Of a DNA stretch of 64,000 nt, positions 24,420 through 34,706 are shown one piece after another. The DNA comes from Steroidobacter denitrificans. Its GTDB lineage: Bacteria; Pseudomonadota; Gammaproteobacteria; Steroidobacterales; Steroidobacteraceae. The first letter of the stretch is position 1; each line of letters opens with the position of its first letter. Position numbers and translations under genes: made by a program. The DNA lies in contig NZ_CP011971.1 in assembly GCF_001579945.1 (NCBI RefSeq), forward strand, positions 3,284,030-3,348,029, given 5' to 3'. Below the pieces are notes generated by a model, which was given only the letters and a program-made list of their open reading frames with translations, did no database searches and had not been told where the DNA came from.

Positions 24420-26056
24420 TGCGTCTTCGTGTTCTGTCCCGTCTGTTGCAGATCCAGCGCGTGCTCGTGCAGCATCGGCTGAGCGAGATCATCCTTGCGG
24501 CCCATCTGTTCCGACCGCTGCGTTTCGCCTTTCTGCTCTCGCCCACGGCCTGGTTTCGCCGTGGTCATCGCGGCGGCCGCGGGGAGCGGCTGAGACTCGC
24601 GCTCGAGGCGCTCGGACCGATTTTCATGAAATTCGGCCAGACACTGTCGACCCGCCGTGACCTGCTGCCGCCGGATATCGCCGATGAGCTGGAGAAATTG
24701 CAGGATCGCGTGCCGCCCTTCAGCGGCACGGACGCGCGTCACATCGTAGAAACCGCCTATGGGCGCACATTGGACCAGGTTTTCGCGCAGTTCGAGGCAA
24801 CACCGCTCGCCGCCGCGACGATCGCCCAGGTGCATTGCGCGCGACTGCATACCGGACAGGATGTCGTCGTAAAGATCGTACGGCCCGGGATCCGCACCCT
24901 CATCGAACGAGACATCGAGGTGCTGTATGCGCTGGCCCGGCTCGCCAGCCGTTATTGGCCGGACGCGCATCGGTTGCGTCCGGTGGAACTGGTCCAGGAG
25001 TATGAGAAAACCATCCTGGATGAATTGGACCTGATGCGCGAGGCAGCCAACGCAGCGCAGTTGCGGCGCAATTTCTCGGACTCGAACCTGCTGTACGTTC
25101 CGGAAGTCCACTGGGATTACTGCCGCAAGAACGTCATGGTGCTGGAGCGCGTGCACGGCGTACTCGTGAACGATCTGGATGAGTTGCACAAACGCGGCGC
25201 CGACATCCAGCGATTGGCCGAAAACGGCGTGGAAATATTTTTCACCCAGGCGTTTCGGCACAATTTTTTTCATGCCGACATGCACCCCGGAAATATCTTC
25301 GTATTGCTGGATGATCCCCAGCAACCGCGCTATGCGGCGGTCGACTTCGGCATTGTCGGCACCCTGCACCCGCGCGACCAGTATTACCTGACCGAAAACT
25401 TCCTGGCGTTCTTCGAGCGCGACTACCGGCGCATCGCTCAGCTCCACATCGATTCCGGCTGGGTACCGGCGCAGGTGCGCGTCGATGAACTCGAATCGGC
25501 GATCCGTACCGTCCTGGAGCCCATCGCCAACAAGCCGCTCAAGGAGATTTCCTTCGGCCAGGTATTGCTGAGCCTGTTCGCAGCGGCACAGCGCTTCGAC
25601 GCCCGGCTTCAGCCCCAGCTCATGCTTATCCAAAAAACGCTGTTGCAGATCGAGGGGGTCGGCCGGCAGCTGTATCCCGATCTGGACCTGTGGAAAACGG
25701 CGCAGCCGCTGCTGCGCCAATGGATGAAAGAGCGTTGGAGCCTGCGCGGTATGGCCCGCAGCGCACGCGCCGAGCTACCCGACCTGCTGCAAGCCCTAAA
25801 ACAATTGCCGCCGCTGGCGGAGCGCATGATCCATCGTGCTGCGGACGGCCGGCTGCGCCAGCCGGTGGACACACGGGACATCGAGCTGTTGCGTCAGGAA
25901 ATTCGTCTAGCCGCACGCCGTCGGGACATCACCTTGGCCGCTACGACCGGAGCACTCGCCGGCATCGTGTGGCTGGCACTGGCCGGTCAACCGGTCTGGC
26001 CCGGCTATCTCATGCTGCTGGCCAGCGCCGTCGGTTTCTTTTCGCTGCGCCGCTGA
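24419..26056 (+). CDS. ubiB: UbiB atypical kinase-like protein
   Basis: A 545-residue ABC1/ADCK-family protein required for ubiquinone synthesis, probably as an ATPase that extracts membrane-bound intermediates. The diagnostic KxGQ motif is in FMKFGQTLSTRRDLLP, followed by the Ala-rich loop PLAAATIAQVH, ILDELDLMREAANA, HADMHPGNIFV (catalytic-loop region) and AVDFGIVGTL (DFG-like). The C-terminus has two membrane helices from about residue 500 (TLAATTGALAGIVWLALAG and the final segment). It is the last gene of the ubi operon. Confidence 0.94.
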   Translation: MRLRVLSRLLQIQRVLVQHRLSEIILAAHLFRPLRFAFLLSPTAWFRRGHRGGRGERLRLALEALGPIFMKFGQTLSTRRDLLPPDIADELEKLQDRVPPFSGTDARHIVETAYGRTLDQVFAQFEATPLAAATIAQVHCARLHTGQDVVVKIVRPGIRTLIERDIEVLYALARLASRYWPDAHRLRPVELVQEYEKTILDELDLMREAANAAQLRRNFSDSNLLYVPEVHWDYCRKNVMVLERVHGVLVNDLDELHKRGADIQRLAENGVEIFFTQAFRHNFFHADMHPGNIFVLLDDPQQPRYAAVDFGIVGTLHPRDQYYLTENFLAFFERDYRRIAQLHIDSGWVPAQVRVDELESAIRTVLEPIANKPLKEISFGQVLLSLFAAAQRFDARLQPQLMLIQKTLLQIEGVGRQLYPDLDLWKTAQPLLRQWMKERWSLRGMARSARAELPDLLQALKQLPPLAERMIHRAADGRLRQPVDTRDIELLRQEIRLAARRRDITLAATTGALAGIVWLALAGQPVWPGYLMLLASAVGFFSLRR

Positions 26057-26200
26057 CGCTCCGCCCCCTTGTGTCAGGGGCTGCCCCCCGGCAAAGCGTC
26101 ACCGATTTCGTGCGCAGTACCTGATATCTTCCCGTGCCGATCCGGCGTCGAAAAAAGCGTCCAATCTATTGTGCGGCCAAGTGTCATTGCCAGGCGTCAT

Positions 26201-26851
26201 TCATGACTGGCGAGCCGGTGCCGGCTTCAGCAATCCATAGGCCACCGGCAGCAGTGACGCCGCCACGATCAGGACCGTCACGATGCCGAAATTATTCTTG
26301 ACGATGGGGACATTGCCGAACAGATAGCCGCCCCAGATGAACACGCTGACCCACAGGAATCCGCCGCCTATATTGTAGGTTGCGAAGCGCCGCCGATTCA
26401 TCAAGCCGATACCGGCGACGAAGGGCGCGAAGGTACGAATGATGGGGATGAAACGCGACAGGACGATGGTCTTGCCGCCGTGTTTCTCGTAGAAGTACTG
26501 AGTACGGAACAAGTAGTCCCGCTTGAGCCAACGGATACTGCCGCTGAAGGCCCGCGGTCCTACGATACGGCCGATGCGAAAATTGGTTTCATTCCCAAGC
26601 ACCGCGGCGATGACGAGCAAAACCCAAATCAAAACCGGATCGAGCGTACCGGTCCTATCGACAGCTGCCAGCGCGCCGACCGCGAACAACAGTGAATCAC
26701 CCGGCAAAAACGGCGTCACCACCAGGCCGGTCTCACAAAAAATGATTACGAATAGAATCCCGTAGATCCACAGATGATAGGTGGCGATCAGCCCGGTGAG
26801 ATGCTGGTCGAGATGCAGGATGAAATCGATGAACCAGGTGATCAGCTCCAT
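26201..26851 (-). CDS. DedA-family membrane protein
   Basis: A 216-residue polytopic protein of the DedA/VTT family, implicated in envelope lipid (undecaprenyl phosphate or phospholipid) translocation and proton-dependent homeostasis. The motifs FCETGLVVTPFLPGDSLLF, ETNFRIGRIVGP and LSRFIPIIRTFAPFVAGIG, with conserved acidic and Arg residues, are all present. It starts 15 bases downstream of panD on the same strand. The 144-bp convergent gap toward ubiB (26057-26200) has no clear terminator. Confidence 0.9.
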   Translation of the reverse strand: MELITWFIDFILHLDQHLTGLIATYHLWIYGILFVIIFCETGLVVTPFLPGDSLLFAVGALAAVDRTGTLDPVLIWVLLVIAAVLGNETNFRIGRIVGPRAFSGSIRWLKRDYLFRTQYFYEKHGGKTIVLSRFIPIIRTFAPFVAGIGLMNRRRFATYNIGGGFLWVSVFIWGGYLFGNVPIVKNNFGIVTVLIVAASLLPVAYGLLKPAPARQS

Positions 26852-26866
26852 GTCATGCCCATGCCG

Positions 26867-27238
26867 TCAACCTGCGTCCGCTGCAACGTTCCGGCGCGGG
26901 CGATTATGTTCGTCGACCAGCACGACGATCGGCTGATGATGCTCCAGCTCATCCTCCGAATAGATCGAATAGGCGCAAATGATCAGCAGATCGCCCACCA
27001 GGGCCCGGCGTGCTGCCGCGCCGTTCAAGGAAATTTCCCCGGAACCGCGCGGTGCCTTGATGATATAGGTCGAGAAGCGCTCTCCATTGGAGACGTTGTA
27101 GAGATCGATGTACTGATGTTCACGCAGACCCGAGGCATCCAGCAGATCTTCATCGATCCCACAGGATCCCTCATAGTCGAGATCCGCCTGGGTGACGCGA
27201 ACGCGGTGCAGCTTGGCCTGTAGCAGGGTGCGAAGCAT
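26867..27238 (-). CDS. panD: Aspartate 1-decarboxylase
   Basis: A 123-residue pyruvoyl enzyme making beta-alanine for pantothenate. It starts [20 protein letters not shown]. The self-cleavage site that generates the pyruvoyl group is Gly-Ser in DYEGSCGID (Ser near residue 25). [19 protein letters not shown] is the C-terminal hallmark. The ATG at 27238 is the family start; the frame is open upstream but without similarity. It is followed by a dedA gene and preceded by a LOG-type gene, downstream of the trp operon. Confidence 0.95.
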   Translation of the reverse strand: MLRTLLQAKLHRVRVTQADLDYEGSCGIDEDLLDASGLREHQYIDLYNVSNGERFSTYIIKAPRGSGEISLNGAAARRALVGDLLIICAYSIYSEDELEHHQPIVVLVDEHNRPRRNVAADAG

Positions 27239-27381
27239 GGGAGTCGTTACCGGGGTGCAAGGCGCCGGGTCTGGCGTCCGGGACAAGTTTACGAAAACAT
27301 GGCGGCGCAGGCTGCGGAATATGCCCCGAAGTGTCAAGCCGAAGCCGACCTTGGCCGGCGCATCCCCCTGGGGCCGGGGTG

Positions 27382-27954
27382 CTATGCCGGTATCGACTGC
27401 CCGGCGGAGCGGTGAACCCTCTGGAGCAGTTCATCCAGGAGAGCCGCCGGATCGGTACCGACATGCAGGGCGGCGCGGTGGCGTGGACGCAGGAATCCGG
27501 CCTGGGTCGCCTGATCCAGGAAGCCGATCAAGGCATCGAAATAGCCCTCATGATTCAGCAAAGCACAAGGCTTGTCGTGCAGATCGAGTTGCGTCCAGGT
27601 CCATGCCTCGAACAATTCATCCAGGGTACCTATGCCGCCGGGCAGCGTCAAAAACGCATCGGACAACTCTCCCATCAGCAGCTTGCGCTGGGACAAGGTC
27701 TCCACTATATGCAACTCCGACAGATCCGCGTGACCCGCTTCCCGATCCATCAGCAGGCGCGGAATCACGCCGATCACACGTCCATTCGCCGACAGGGCGG
27801 CATCGGCCAGCGCGCCCATCAGGCCGACCCGGCCGCCGCCGTATACCAGCGTCAGACCCCGTCCGGCGATCAGGGTGCCGACCCGCCTGGCAAGCGCCAG
27901 ATAGGTCGGATCGTCACCTGAATTCGCGCCGCAGAACACGCACAAAGATCGCAT
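27382..27954 (-). CDS. LOG-family (TIGR00730) nucleoside 5'-monophosphate phosphoribohydrolase
   Basis: A 190-residue Rossmann-fold protein. It starts [19 protein letters not shown], has [20 protein letters not shown], and carries the signature [12 protein letters not shown]. This family includes plant LONELY GUY and bacterial relatives that release cytokinin-type bases from nucleotide monophosphates; many bacterial members were once called lysine decarboxylases. The physiological substrate here is unknown. It lies 81 bases downstream of trpA and may be read through from the trp operon. Confidence 0.9.
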   Translation of the reverse strand: MRSLCVFCGANSGDDPTYLALARRVGTLIAGRGLTLVYGGGRVGLMGALADAALSANGRVIGVIPRLLMDREAGHADLSELHIVETLSQRKLLMGELSDAFLTLPGGIGTLDELFEAWTWTQLDLHDKPCALLNHEGYFDALIGFLDQATQAGFLRPRHRAALHVGTDPAALLDELLQRVHRSAGQSIPA

Positions 27955-28035
27955 TCCCGCATTAGAGCAGAAATCATCGGCACGGCGGTTCGGTAATGCC
28001 GAAAACGGCAGTAGCAGCAATACAAGGAACCGGGA

Positions 28036-28812
28036 TCATCCGCGACGCAACGCTTGCAGGAAGGCGGCCGGATCCTCGCCGCGCTCGATGACTTCGACGA
28101 GCGCCGAACCGACGATGACACCATCGACATAAGGTGCCAGCCGGCTGACCTGTTCCCGGCCGCGAATACCGAAACCGGCGCAGACAGGCAAAGGCGATAC
28201 ACGCCGTGCCCGCTGCAAATAATCGAGCGTATTCTGCGGGATCGCCACGCTCTTGCCCGTGGTACCCGTCATCGTGACGGCATAGACGAAACCTCGGCTG
28301 TAGTCACAAAGCATCTGCAGGCGAGCGGGCGGCGTCACAGGGGTAATCAACTGCACCAGCGCAAGACCTCGGGTATCGAGTGTCTGGCGCAGTGGTCCAC
28401 ATTCCTCGTAGGGCAGATCCGGCACAATGAAGCCGGACACTCCGGCGCGCAGTGCGGCATCGGGCAGCCGCTCAAGACCATAGGCAAGCAATGGATTCAG
28501 ATAGCTCATGAGCAGGATCGGCACGGCCGGCCGGCGCTCCGCGGCGGCAAGCTCGGCAAGGATCCACTGGAGCGAGACCCCTTGCGCCAGCGCAGCCCGA
28601 TTAGACCGTTGGATGGTCGGACCATCAGCCATCGGATCCGAGAACGGCACACCGATTTCGATCACGTCCACCGCTTCGGCAATCGCATGCAATTGCTCCA
28701 GGAAGCCTTCGCGGCGCGGGAATCCTGCGGTCACATAGGCCACGAGCGCGGGTTGGCCGCCGGCCGCCGCGCTACGAATCGCCTCACTGATCCGGGTCTG
28801 CGGCGACATCAT
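28036..28812 (-). CDS. trpA: Tryptophan synthase alpha subunit
   Basis: A 258-residue TIM-barrel enzyme that cleaves indole-3-glycerol phosphate. The catalytic Glu and Asp lie in VDVIEIGVPFSDPMADGPTIQ-type sequence; GFIVPDLPYEE, TMTGTTGKS and CAGFGIRG are further hallmarks. Two ATGs in tandem (28812 and 28809) overlap the trpB stop; GGGGAG lies just upstream. It is the last structural gene of the trp operon. Its product forms the alpha2beta2 complex with TrpB. Confidence 0.95.
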   Translation of the reverse strand: MMSPQTRISEAIRSAAAGGQPALVAYVTAGFPRREGFLEQLHAIAEAVDVIEIGVPFSDPMADGPTIQRSNRAALAQGVSLQWILAELAAAERRPAVPILLMSYLNPLLAYGLERLPDAALRAGVSGFIVPDLPYEECGPLRQTLDTRGLALVQLITPVTPPARLQMLCDYSRGFVYAVTMTGTTGKSVAIPQNTLDYLQRARRVSPLPVCAGFGIRGREQVSRLAPYVDGVIVGSALVEVIERGEDPAAFLQALRRG

Positions 28813-30053
28813 TCCTTCTCCCCGAGCAGTCTGCTTTGCAACGTCGACATGTCCTTGTCGCCTCGGCCCGACAGCCCGATGAGGATACGCGCCCCCGGAT
28901 GAGCCTGGGCGTAGCGTCGCGCGCCGGCCAGTGCATGGGACGACTCGATCGCCGGCAGGATACCTTCGGCCGCGCAGCATTCCGCCAGCGCTTCCAGGGC
29001 ATCCGTGTCCTCGACGGCCTCGTAGCGCACCCTTCCCACGCTCATCAGCAGCGCATGCTCGGGCCCGACGCCGGGATAATCCAGACCCGCGGAAACCGAT
29101 TGGGTTTCTTGAATCTGGCCGTGCTCATCCTGCAGCAGCAGCGAATAGCAGCCCTGCAACACGCCGGGCGTGCCATGCGCCAGCGAGGCGGCGTTCTGGC
29201 CCAGGCCCGCGCCGATTCCGCCCGCCTCCAGGCCCAGCATCTGCACTTCGCTGTCCTTCAGGAAAGGATGAAACAAGCCGATGGCGTTCGATCCCCCGCC
29301 GATACAGGCTGCAATCAGATCGGGCAAAACGCCGGTTTGTGCCAGAAACTGTTCGCGAGCCTCACGACCGATGACGGACTGCAATTCGCGCACGATGTAA
29401 GGGTAGGGATGCGGACCGATGGCCGAACCCAGACAGTAGTACGTGCCGTCAGGGTCGGATACCCAGTCGCGCAGCGCCTCGTCGACCGCCGCGCGCAAGG
29501 TGCGGTCTCCACTGGTCACCGGCACGACGCCGGCGCCCAGCAATTTCATGCGTCCGACGTTCGGCGCCTGCCGCGCCATGTCCACGGCACCCATGTAGAC
29601 CGTGCATGGCATGTCTAATCTTGCACAGGCCGCCGCGGTGGCGACCCCGTGCTGGCCTGCCCCGGTCTCGGCAATGATGCGCCGCGCCCCGAGTTTCTTC
29701 GCCAGCAGCACCTGTCCGATCGAATTGTTGATCTTATGAGCACCGGTATGCGCTAGATCCTCCCGCTTCAACCACACCTGTGCGCCCCAGCGGCTGGACA
29801 GACCCCGCGCGTGCGTCAGCGGCGTGGGGCGCCCGACCCAGCCTGCCAGTTCCGCATGAAACTCCTCCAGAAAATCCGCATCGCGTAAATAGCGATCGAC
29901 GCCCGCCTGGAGGCGATCGATCGCCGGCACCAGCGTTTCCGGCACATAGCGGCCGCCGAACGGCCCATAGCGCCCACGGTCGTCCGGATAAGCGTCTTCG
30001 AGCAGCTTCGCGAGCATGGCTCGCGATTCATCCTCGCTCAGTATCGAATTCAT
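28809..30053 (-). CDS. trpB: Tryptophan synthase beta subunit
   Basis: A 414-residue PLP enzyme that joins indole and serine. The PLP Lys is in EDLAHTGAHKINN, the phosphate-binding loop is CIGGGSNAIG, and YGPFGGRYVPETL marks the N-terminus. ETGAGQHGVATA and GSAIGPHPYP are standard TrpB motifs. The ATG overlaps the trpF stop (ATGA) and the stop overlaps trpA, so all three are likely coupled. It is the conventional TrpB1 type paired with TrpA. Confidence 0.96.
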   Translation of the reverse strand: MNSILSEDESRAMLAKLLEDAYPDDRGRYGPFGGRYVPETLVPAIDRLQAGVDRYLRDADFLEEFHAELAGWVGRPTPLTHARGLSSRWGAQVWLKREDLAHTGAHKINNSIGQVLLAKKLGARRIIAETGAGQHGVATAAACARLDMPCTVYMGAVDMARQAPNVGRMKLLGAGVVPVTSGDRTLRAAVDEALRDWVSDPDGTYYCLGSAIGPHPYPYIVRELQSVIGREAREQFLAQTGVLPDLIAACIGGGSNAIGLFHPFLKDSEVQMLGLEAGGIGAGLGQNAASLAHGTPGVLQGCYSLLLQDEHGQIQETQSVSAGLDYPGVGPEHALLMSVGRVRYEAVEDTDALEALAECCAAEGILPAIESSHALAGARRYAQAHPGARILIGLSGRGDKDMSTLQSRLLGEKE

Positions 30054-30694
30054 CCACCTACTCCACTCTCAGCGGCACGCGCCCGGCGCACGAACGCATG
30101 GATTTTCAAGGCATCCTTGATGCCGGGCGCCATTTCGACGCCGCTGCTGACATCGACGCCGAAAGGCCTAACCGCCGTAATGGCCGCGGCGACATTATCC
30201 GGATTCAATCCCCCGGCAAGCACCAGTCGCGTCGCGCGCGACACGCGGGCGGCGCTCGCCCAGTCCGTACACTCGCCGGTACCGCTGCGCGCGCCCTCAT
30301 ACAGCAGGCTTCGCGGCAACGGCGCGGGCGGCGCCCGGTTCGAGCGAACGACCGGCAGCACACCGAGATCGTCCGGCAACTGCAGACCGCCCAGATCCTC
30401 GAGATCGGTCTGCAGCAGATCCGGTCGGAACCTCGACCACACCTCATCCAGCAAGGCCTGGCTCGGATGCAGCATGACCGCCACGCGCATCACCGCGCCG
30501 GATGTCTCGCCTGCCAGCCTCGCCGCCTGCCCGGGACTCACCTGGCGACTGGAGGGTGCGAACACAAAGCCGATGGCATCAGCGCCCGCATCCAGGGCGG
30601 CGCGGACATCGCTTCGGGTGGTCAGGCCGCAGATCTTGATCCACAGTCGTCCGTCAGTGCGCAGATCAGACACCGGTTCCGGGCGATCGTTCAT
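30050..30694 (-). CDS. trpF: Phosphoribosylanthranilate isomerase
   Basis: A 214-residue TIM-barrel isomerase, third step of the tryptophan branch. The catalytic Cys is in WIKICGLTTRSD and the catalytic Asp in FGVDVSSGVE. AIGFVFAPSSRQVSP and LAGGLNPDNVAAAI are family motifs. It is a free-standing enzyme, not fused to TrpC as in enteric bacteria. It begins 33 bases after trpC, the only real gap within the operon, and overlaps trpB. Confidence 0.94.
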   Translation of the reverse strand: MNDRPEPVSDLRTDGRLWIKICGLTTRSDVRAALDAGADAIGFVFAPSSRQVSPGQAARLAGETSGAVMRVAVMLHPSQALLDEVWSRFRPDLLQTDLEDLGGLQLPDDLGVLPVVRSNRAPPAPLPRSLLYEGARSGTGECTDWASAARVSRATRLVLAGGLNPDNVAAAITAVRPFGVDVSSGVEMAPGIKDALKIHAFVRRARAAESGVGG

Positions 30695-30727
30695 GCCGGG
30701 AGCCGCCTCGAGGCGGTGCTCCCCTGC

Positions 30728-31612
30728 TCATTGCTCATCCTTGCCCGCCACGCCGGTGGCGATCCTCAAGCTACGGCCGCGCGCTGCCAGAGCGCATTCA
30801 CGGCCGGCGGCCAGCATCGCATCCAGCAGCTCGCAGGGTTCCTGCGAATGCATGAGCGCCGTACCGATCAGCGCCAGCGCATAGCCGATATCGACGACAC
30901 GCTTGACGTCGTCGATCGATGCGACGCCGCTTTCGGCCACGTGCGGATGGCCTTCAGGCAGATACTCGGCGAGATCCTCGAGCCGCGACAGATCCACGCC
31001 GAGTTTCTCGAGGTCGCGGCAGTTGATGCCGACGAGCGTCTGTTCATCGTGCCCCTTGCGCGCCGCCAGCACTTCGTTAGCCACGGCAAGATCCGCCTGA
31101 TCGAATGCCTCGATCAGCACGAACATTTTCAACATTGCCGCGCAGTCCAGCAGTTCCGTGATCCGGCTCCGGTCCAGCATGCGTACGATGACCAGCACGC
31201 CGCCGGCACCCGCAGCCCGGGCTTCCATCACCTGGTAGGGATCGACCAGAAAATCCTTGCGCATCACCGGCACTTTCGCCGGTAGCAGTACGCGCGCCGC
31301 CTGCTGCAGATGCGCCAGCGAGCCGCCGAAACGTGTCGGTTCGGTCAATACCGACACTGCGCAGGCGCCGCCGTTGGCATAGGCCTTGATACGGCTTTCG
31401 ATATCGACGGTATGCGCCGACAGATCGCCGGCCGACGGTGAGTGCAGCTTGCATTCCGCGATCACATCGAAACCTTCCGGCGAGAGGCGCAGCGGCGGCG
31501 GCGGCGGCGCATCGGAGACGCGCGCCCACAGCGCCTGTTCGGACTCGGCCGCCCGCGCCCGTTCCAGACGATCCAAGCTTCCCTGCGCCATTTCAGTCAG
31601 TAACCCGCTCAT
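30728..31612 (-). CDS. trpC: Indole-3-glycerol phosphate synthase
   Basis: A 294-residue TIM-barrel enzyme. Catalytic residues can be placed: Glu and Lys in VIAECKLHSPSAG, Lys in VMRKDFLVDPYQV, Glu in MFVLIEAFD, Asn in VGINCRDLEKLG, and Glu in HVAESGV. Two positions are unusual: the family normally has a second Lys in the first motif (KKASPSKG type), and reads NNRDL where this has NCRDL. The C-terminus is about 25 residues longer than typical. The ATG overlaps the trpD stop. It is still confidently TrpC from context and retained catalytic residues. Confidence 0.93.
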   Translation of the reverse strand: MSGLLTEMAQGSLDRLERARAAESEQALWARVSDAPPPPPLRLSPEGFDVIAECKLHSPSAGDLSAHTVDIESRIKAYANGGACAVSVLTEPTRFGGSLAHLQQAARVLLPAKVPVMRKDFLVDPYQVMEARAAGAGGVLVIVRMLDRSRITELLDCAAMLKMFVLIEAFDQADLAVANEVLAARKGHDEQTLVGINCRDLEKLGVDLSRLEDLAEYLPEGHPHVAESGVASIDDVKRVVDIGYALALIGTALMHSQEPCELLDAMLAAGRECALAARGRSLRIATGVAGKDEQ

Positions 31613-32634
31613 GCCCGTTTTCCGAAGGCCGAAATTCTGTCCAACAGCGCACGCGCCGCGCCGCTATCGATGGCCTGCTCGGCCATATAGGCAGCTTCCA
31701 GGGCGCTGGACGCCTTGCCCATCAATTCAAGCACCAGCGCGGCCTGTAACACGATCGCATGACGGTGCGCGCCGCGATCACGGTTTTCCAGTACGGCGCG
31801 CAGCTGCCGCGCATTGTAGGCCGCGTCGCCGCCTTTGAGATCCTGCGCAGTGCACGGCGGCAGGCCGAACTCTTGCGCGCTGCGGGTCATGCGCACGACC
31901 TTTCCGGGACACACGTCGAACAGCTCGAAGGGCCCGATCGGCGTCGCCTCATCCCAACCGGCAGCGCCATGCACCACGTAGCTGCGCCGTATCGGCATGC
32001 CGGCCAGACTGTCGGCCATCAACGCCGCGACATCCACGTGATACGCACCCAAAAGGTGATACGGAGGTTCGGCCGGATTCGACAGCGGTCCTAGAATATT
32101 GAACACCGTACGCACCCCCAGCGCCTGGCGCACGGGCATGATCGCCTTCATGGTTGGATGGTAATGCGGAGCGAACAGAAACGTGAATCCCGTGGCGGCC
32201 AGGCAATCTCCTGCCGCCTGCTCATCCAGAGGCAGATTCAAGCCCAGCGCACGCACGGCATCCGCGCTGCCGCTACGGCTGGATACGGAACTGGTGCCGT
32301 GCTTGGCGACCCGGATGCCCATGGATGCCACCAGCAAGGATGCCCCCGTGGAAAGATTGAAGCTGCCGGAGCCATCCCCTCCGGTGCCGACCATGTCGAC
32401 CAGCGGTGTCCCCTCGGGAAGGAGCGGCCGCCGGGCCAACCGGCGCATGCCGAGCGCAAAGCCTCGTACTTCCTGGGCGGTTTCTCCCTTGGCGCGCAGC
32501 GCGCACAATAGTGCGCCCGCCATGGCGGGCGGCAACGTCGTATCCGTCAATGCCAGCATCAATTCATAGGCCTGGCGTTCCTCGAGGTCCTGCTTGCAAA
32601 GCAGGCGTTCCAGGATTTCGCGCAGATCGATCAT
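31609..32634 (-). CDS. trpD: Anthranilate phosphoribosyltransferase
   Basis: A 341-residue enzyme that transfers phosphoribosyl to anthranilate. The PRPP-binding glycine loop [35 protein letters not shown], and the acidic region of the C-terminal domain are visible. [26 protein letters not shown] is the family's hallmark block and [10 protein letters not shown] follows it. The ATG at 32634 overlaps the trpG stop (ATGA); the frame is open upstream but that part lies inside trpG. It is unfused to TrpG. Confidence 0.95.
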   Translation of the reverse strand: MIDLREILERLLCKQDLEERQAYELMLALTDTTLPPAMAGALLCALRAKGETAQEVRGFALGMRRLARRPLLPEGTPLVDMVGTGGDGSGSFNLSTGASLLVASMGIRVAKHGTSSVSSRSGSADAVRALGLNLPLDEQAAGDCLAATGFTFLFAPHYHPTMKAIMPVRQALGVRTVFNILGPLSNPAEPPYHLLGAYHVDVAALMADSLAGMPIRRSYVVHGAAGWDEATPIGPFELFDVCPGKVVRMTRSAQEFGLPPCTAQDLKGGDAAYNARQLRAVLENRDRGAHRHAIVLQAALVLELMGKASSALEAAYMAEQAIDSGAARALLDRISAFGKRA

Positions 32635-33242
32635 ACCTCGCGTCTCGCACTGCGAATGGCCAGAAACGCGCCCAGGAGCATCGGGCCATGGGGCGTCAAG
32701 ATACTCTCGGGATGAAACTGTACGCCTTCGATGGCCAGCGTCTTGTGACGCACACCCATGATCTCCCCTTCCGCGGTGTGCGCCGAGACTTCCAGCACCT
32801 CTGGCAGCGACTCGGATCGTACGATCAAGGAATGATACCGTCCGGCCTCGAACGGATCGGGCAGGCCGCGCAGGATGCCCTGTCCCGAATGATGCACCGG
32901 CGAGGTCTTGCCGTGCATCAGCCGCGGAGCACGCACCACCTCGCCGCCGAACACCTCGACCAGGCATTGATGGCCCAGACACACACCGAGAATCGGCACC
33001 TCGCCCGCGAACGCCTCGATCATCGACATCGATACCCCCGCAGCCTGCGGCGTGCCCGGTCCCGGAGAAATGCACAAATGGGTCGGGCACAACGCGCGCG
33101 CCTCCTCGACCGTGATCCGGTCATTGCGATGCACCAGCACCTCGGCGCCCAGAACCAGAAAGGCTTGCACCAGGTTGTAGGTAAAGGAATCGTAGTTGTC
33201 GATCAGCAGCAGCCGCGCTGCAGCGGCATTCGTGGCGCTCAT
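32631..33242 (-). CDS. trpG: Anthranilate synthase component II (glutamine amidotransferase)
   Basis: A 203-residue class I glutamine amidotransferase that supplies ammonia to TrpE. The catalytic Cys is in [11 protein letters not shown] and the His-Glu pair in [26 protein letters not shown] and CISPGPGTP are further motifs. It overlaps trpE upstream and trpD downstream. In some bacteria this subunit doubles as PabA; with trpE adjacent, the tryptophan role is clear, and dual use remains possible. Confidence 0.95.
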   Translation of the reverse strand: MSATNAAAARLLLIDNYDSFTYNLVQAFLVLGAEVLVHRNDRITVEEARALCPTHLCISPGPGTPQAAGVSMSMIEAFAGEVPILGVCLGHQCLVEVFGGEVVRAPRLMHGKTSPVHHSGQGILRGLPDPFEAGRYHSLIVRSESLPEVLEVSAHTAEGEIMGVRHKTLAIEGVQFHPESILTPHGPMLLGAFLAIRSARREV

Positions 33243-34636
33243 AACCCCTCCTCGACGAGCGACAGCGCACGCCGCACGATCGCGCTCTTTGCCATGACTT
33301 CCTGATACTCCGTCGCCGCGACGCTATCCGCGACGATGCCGGCGCCGGCCTGAAAGCTGTAGGTATCGCCGCGAAACACCATGGTGCGAATGGTAATGGC
33401 CTGGTCCATGTCCCCCCCATGGCCGAAGTATCCAACCGTGCCGCCATAAAAGCCCCGCCCGACCGGTTCGAGTTCATCGATGATCTGCATGGCGCGCACT
33501 TTGGGCGCGCCCACCAGGGTGCCGGCCGGAAAAGCGGCAGCGAACAGATCGAAGGCATCCTTGCCCTGCATCAACTCGCCGTTCACGCCGCTGACGATGT
33601 GCATGACGTGACTGTAGCGCTCGATGCTGCGATAGGGACTCACCTCGATCGAACCCGCCGTGGCGACACGCCCCAAGTCGTTGCGCGCCAGATCGACCAG
33701 CATCACGTGTTCGGCGTTTTCCTTGGGATCGGCCAGCAGTTCCTGCTCCAGACGCGCATCCTGTTCGTCATCCTGGCCGCGCGGCCGGGTACCGGCGATC
33801 GGCCGCAGACTGGCGCGCCCGCCCGACAGTTTCACCAGCGCCTCGGGCGAGGAACCGACGACCACACTGTCGCCTAGATCGCAATAGAACAGATAGGGCG
33901 ACGGATTCAGCAACCGCAGCGCGCGATAAGCTTCAAAGGGCTCGAGTTCGCATCGGCCGGCGAAGCGCACCGATAAGACCAGCTGATAGACATCTCCGGC
34001 GGCGATGTACTCCTTCACTCGATGCACGCCGTCGATGAACTGCGCCTCCGATAAACTACCAAGCGCCGGGGAGTAGCTGATGCGGCTGCGCGGTGCCGGC
34101 AACGGTCCTCGCAGCGCCTGGATTACTTCCCGGCGCAGCGCGATGCGTTCGGCCTCGCTGCCCGCATGCAGCAGTGCGACCCCGCGGGTCAGATGATCGA
34201 ACACCAGCAGCGAACGCGGCGCCAGGTAATGCGCTTCCGGCGTTGCCCCATCCGTCGATGCACTCCCGGCCCGGCGCGCCGGCAAGCGTTCGAAGCGCCG
34301 CACCAGATCATAGCCGGCCACCCCGACCAGGCCGCCCGGCAGCGGCACGCCTGGAATCTGGGGTTGCAGCTGCGGCGCATCGGCCAGGGCGGTGCGCAGC
34401 GCATCCAGCAAGCCCGCCGAGGTCGGCGGCGCCGGCCGGGTGCGGCCATCGACCGTGAGACCCCGTTCGTCCAGACGGATCTCCAGGCAATCCCCGAAAC
34501 CAATGAAGGAATAACGTCCCAGATGCTCCCCGCCCTCGACGCTTTCCAATAAAAAGCGAGGCTTGAAAGGTTTGAGTTTCAAGTAGGCCGAGACCGGCGT
34601 ATCCAGATCGGCAGCGATGTCGAACGGTGGTTTCAA
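33239..34636 (-). CDS. trpE: Anthranilate synthase component I
   Basis: A 465-residue chorismate-utilising enzyme. The LLES motif (residues 29-32) is the tryptophan-feedback site, so allosteric inhibition is expected. The catalytic half has [59 protein letters not shown] and [17 protein letters not shown]. It starts with a TTG at 34636, preceded by GAGGAAG at good spacing. A leader peptide with tandem Trp codons lies about 190 bases upstream. It is the first structural gene of trpEGDCFBA. Confidence 0.94.
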   Translation of the reverse strand: MKPPFDIAADLDTPVSAYLKLKPFKPRFLLESVEGGEHLGRYSFIGFGDCLEIRLDERGLTVDGRTRPAPPTSAGLLDALRTALADAPQLQPQIPGVPLPGGLVGVAGYDLVRRFERLPARRAGSASTDGATPEAHYLAPRSLLVFDHLTRGVALLHAGSEAERIALRREVIQALRGPLPAPRSRISYSPALGSLSEAQFIDGVHRVKEYIAAGDVYQLVLSVRFAGRCELEPFEAYRALRLLNPSPYLFYCDLGDSVVVGSSPEALVKLSGGRASLRPIAGTRPRGQDDEQDARLEQELLADPKENAEHVMLVDLARNDLGRVATAGSIEVSPYRSIERYSHVMHIVSGVNGELMQGKDAFDLFAAAFPAGTLVGAPKVRAMQIIDELEPVGRGFYGGTVGYFGHGGDMDQAITIRTMVFRGDTYSFQAGAGIVADSVAATEYQEVMAKSAIVRRALSLVEEGL

Positions 34637-34706
34637 TGAAGCTTCCTCGTCATGGACTTTACCCGGTCATCAACTTTCCTGGGCAGTCCGGACGAGAGAC
34701 GACAAC

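Noticed and set aside
29780-31285. Long plus-strand open frame across trpB, trpF and trpC
   Set aside because: Opposite three overlapping, well-identified trp genes; the translation is low-complexity and Arg/Ala-rich.
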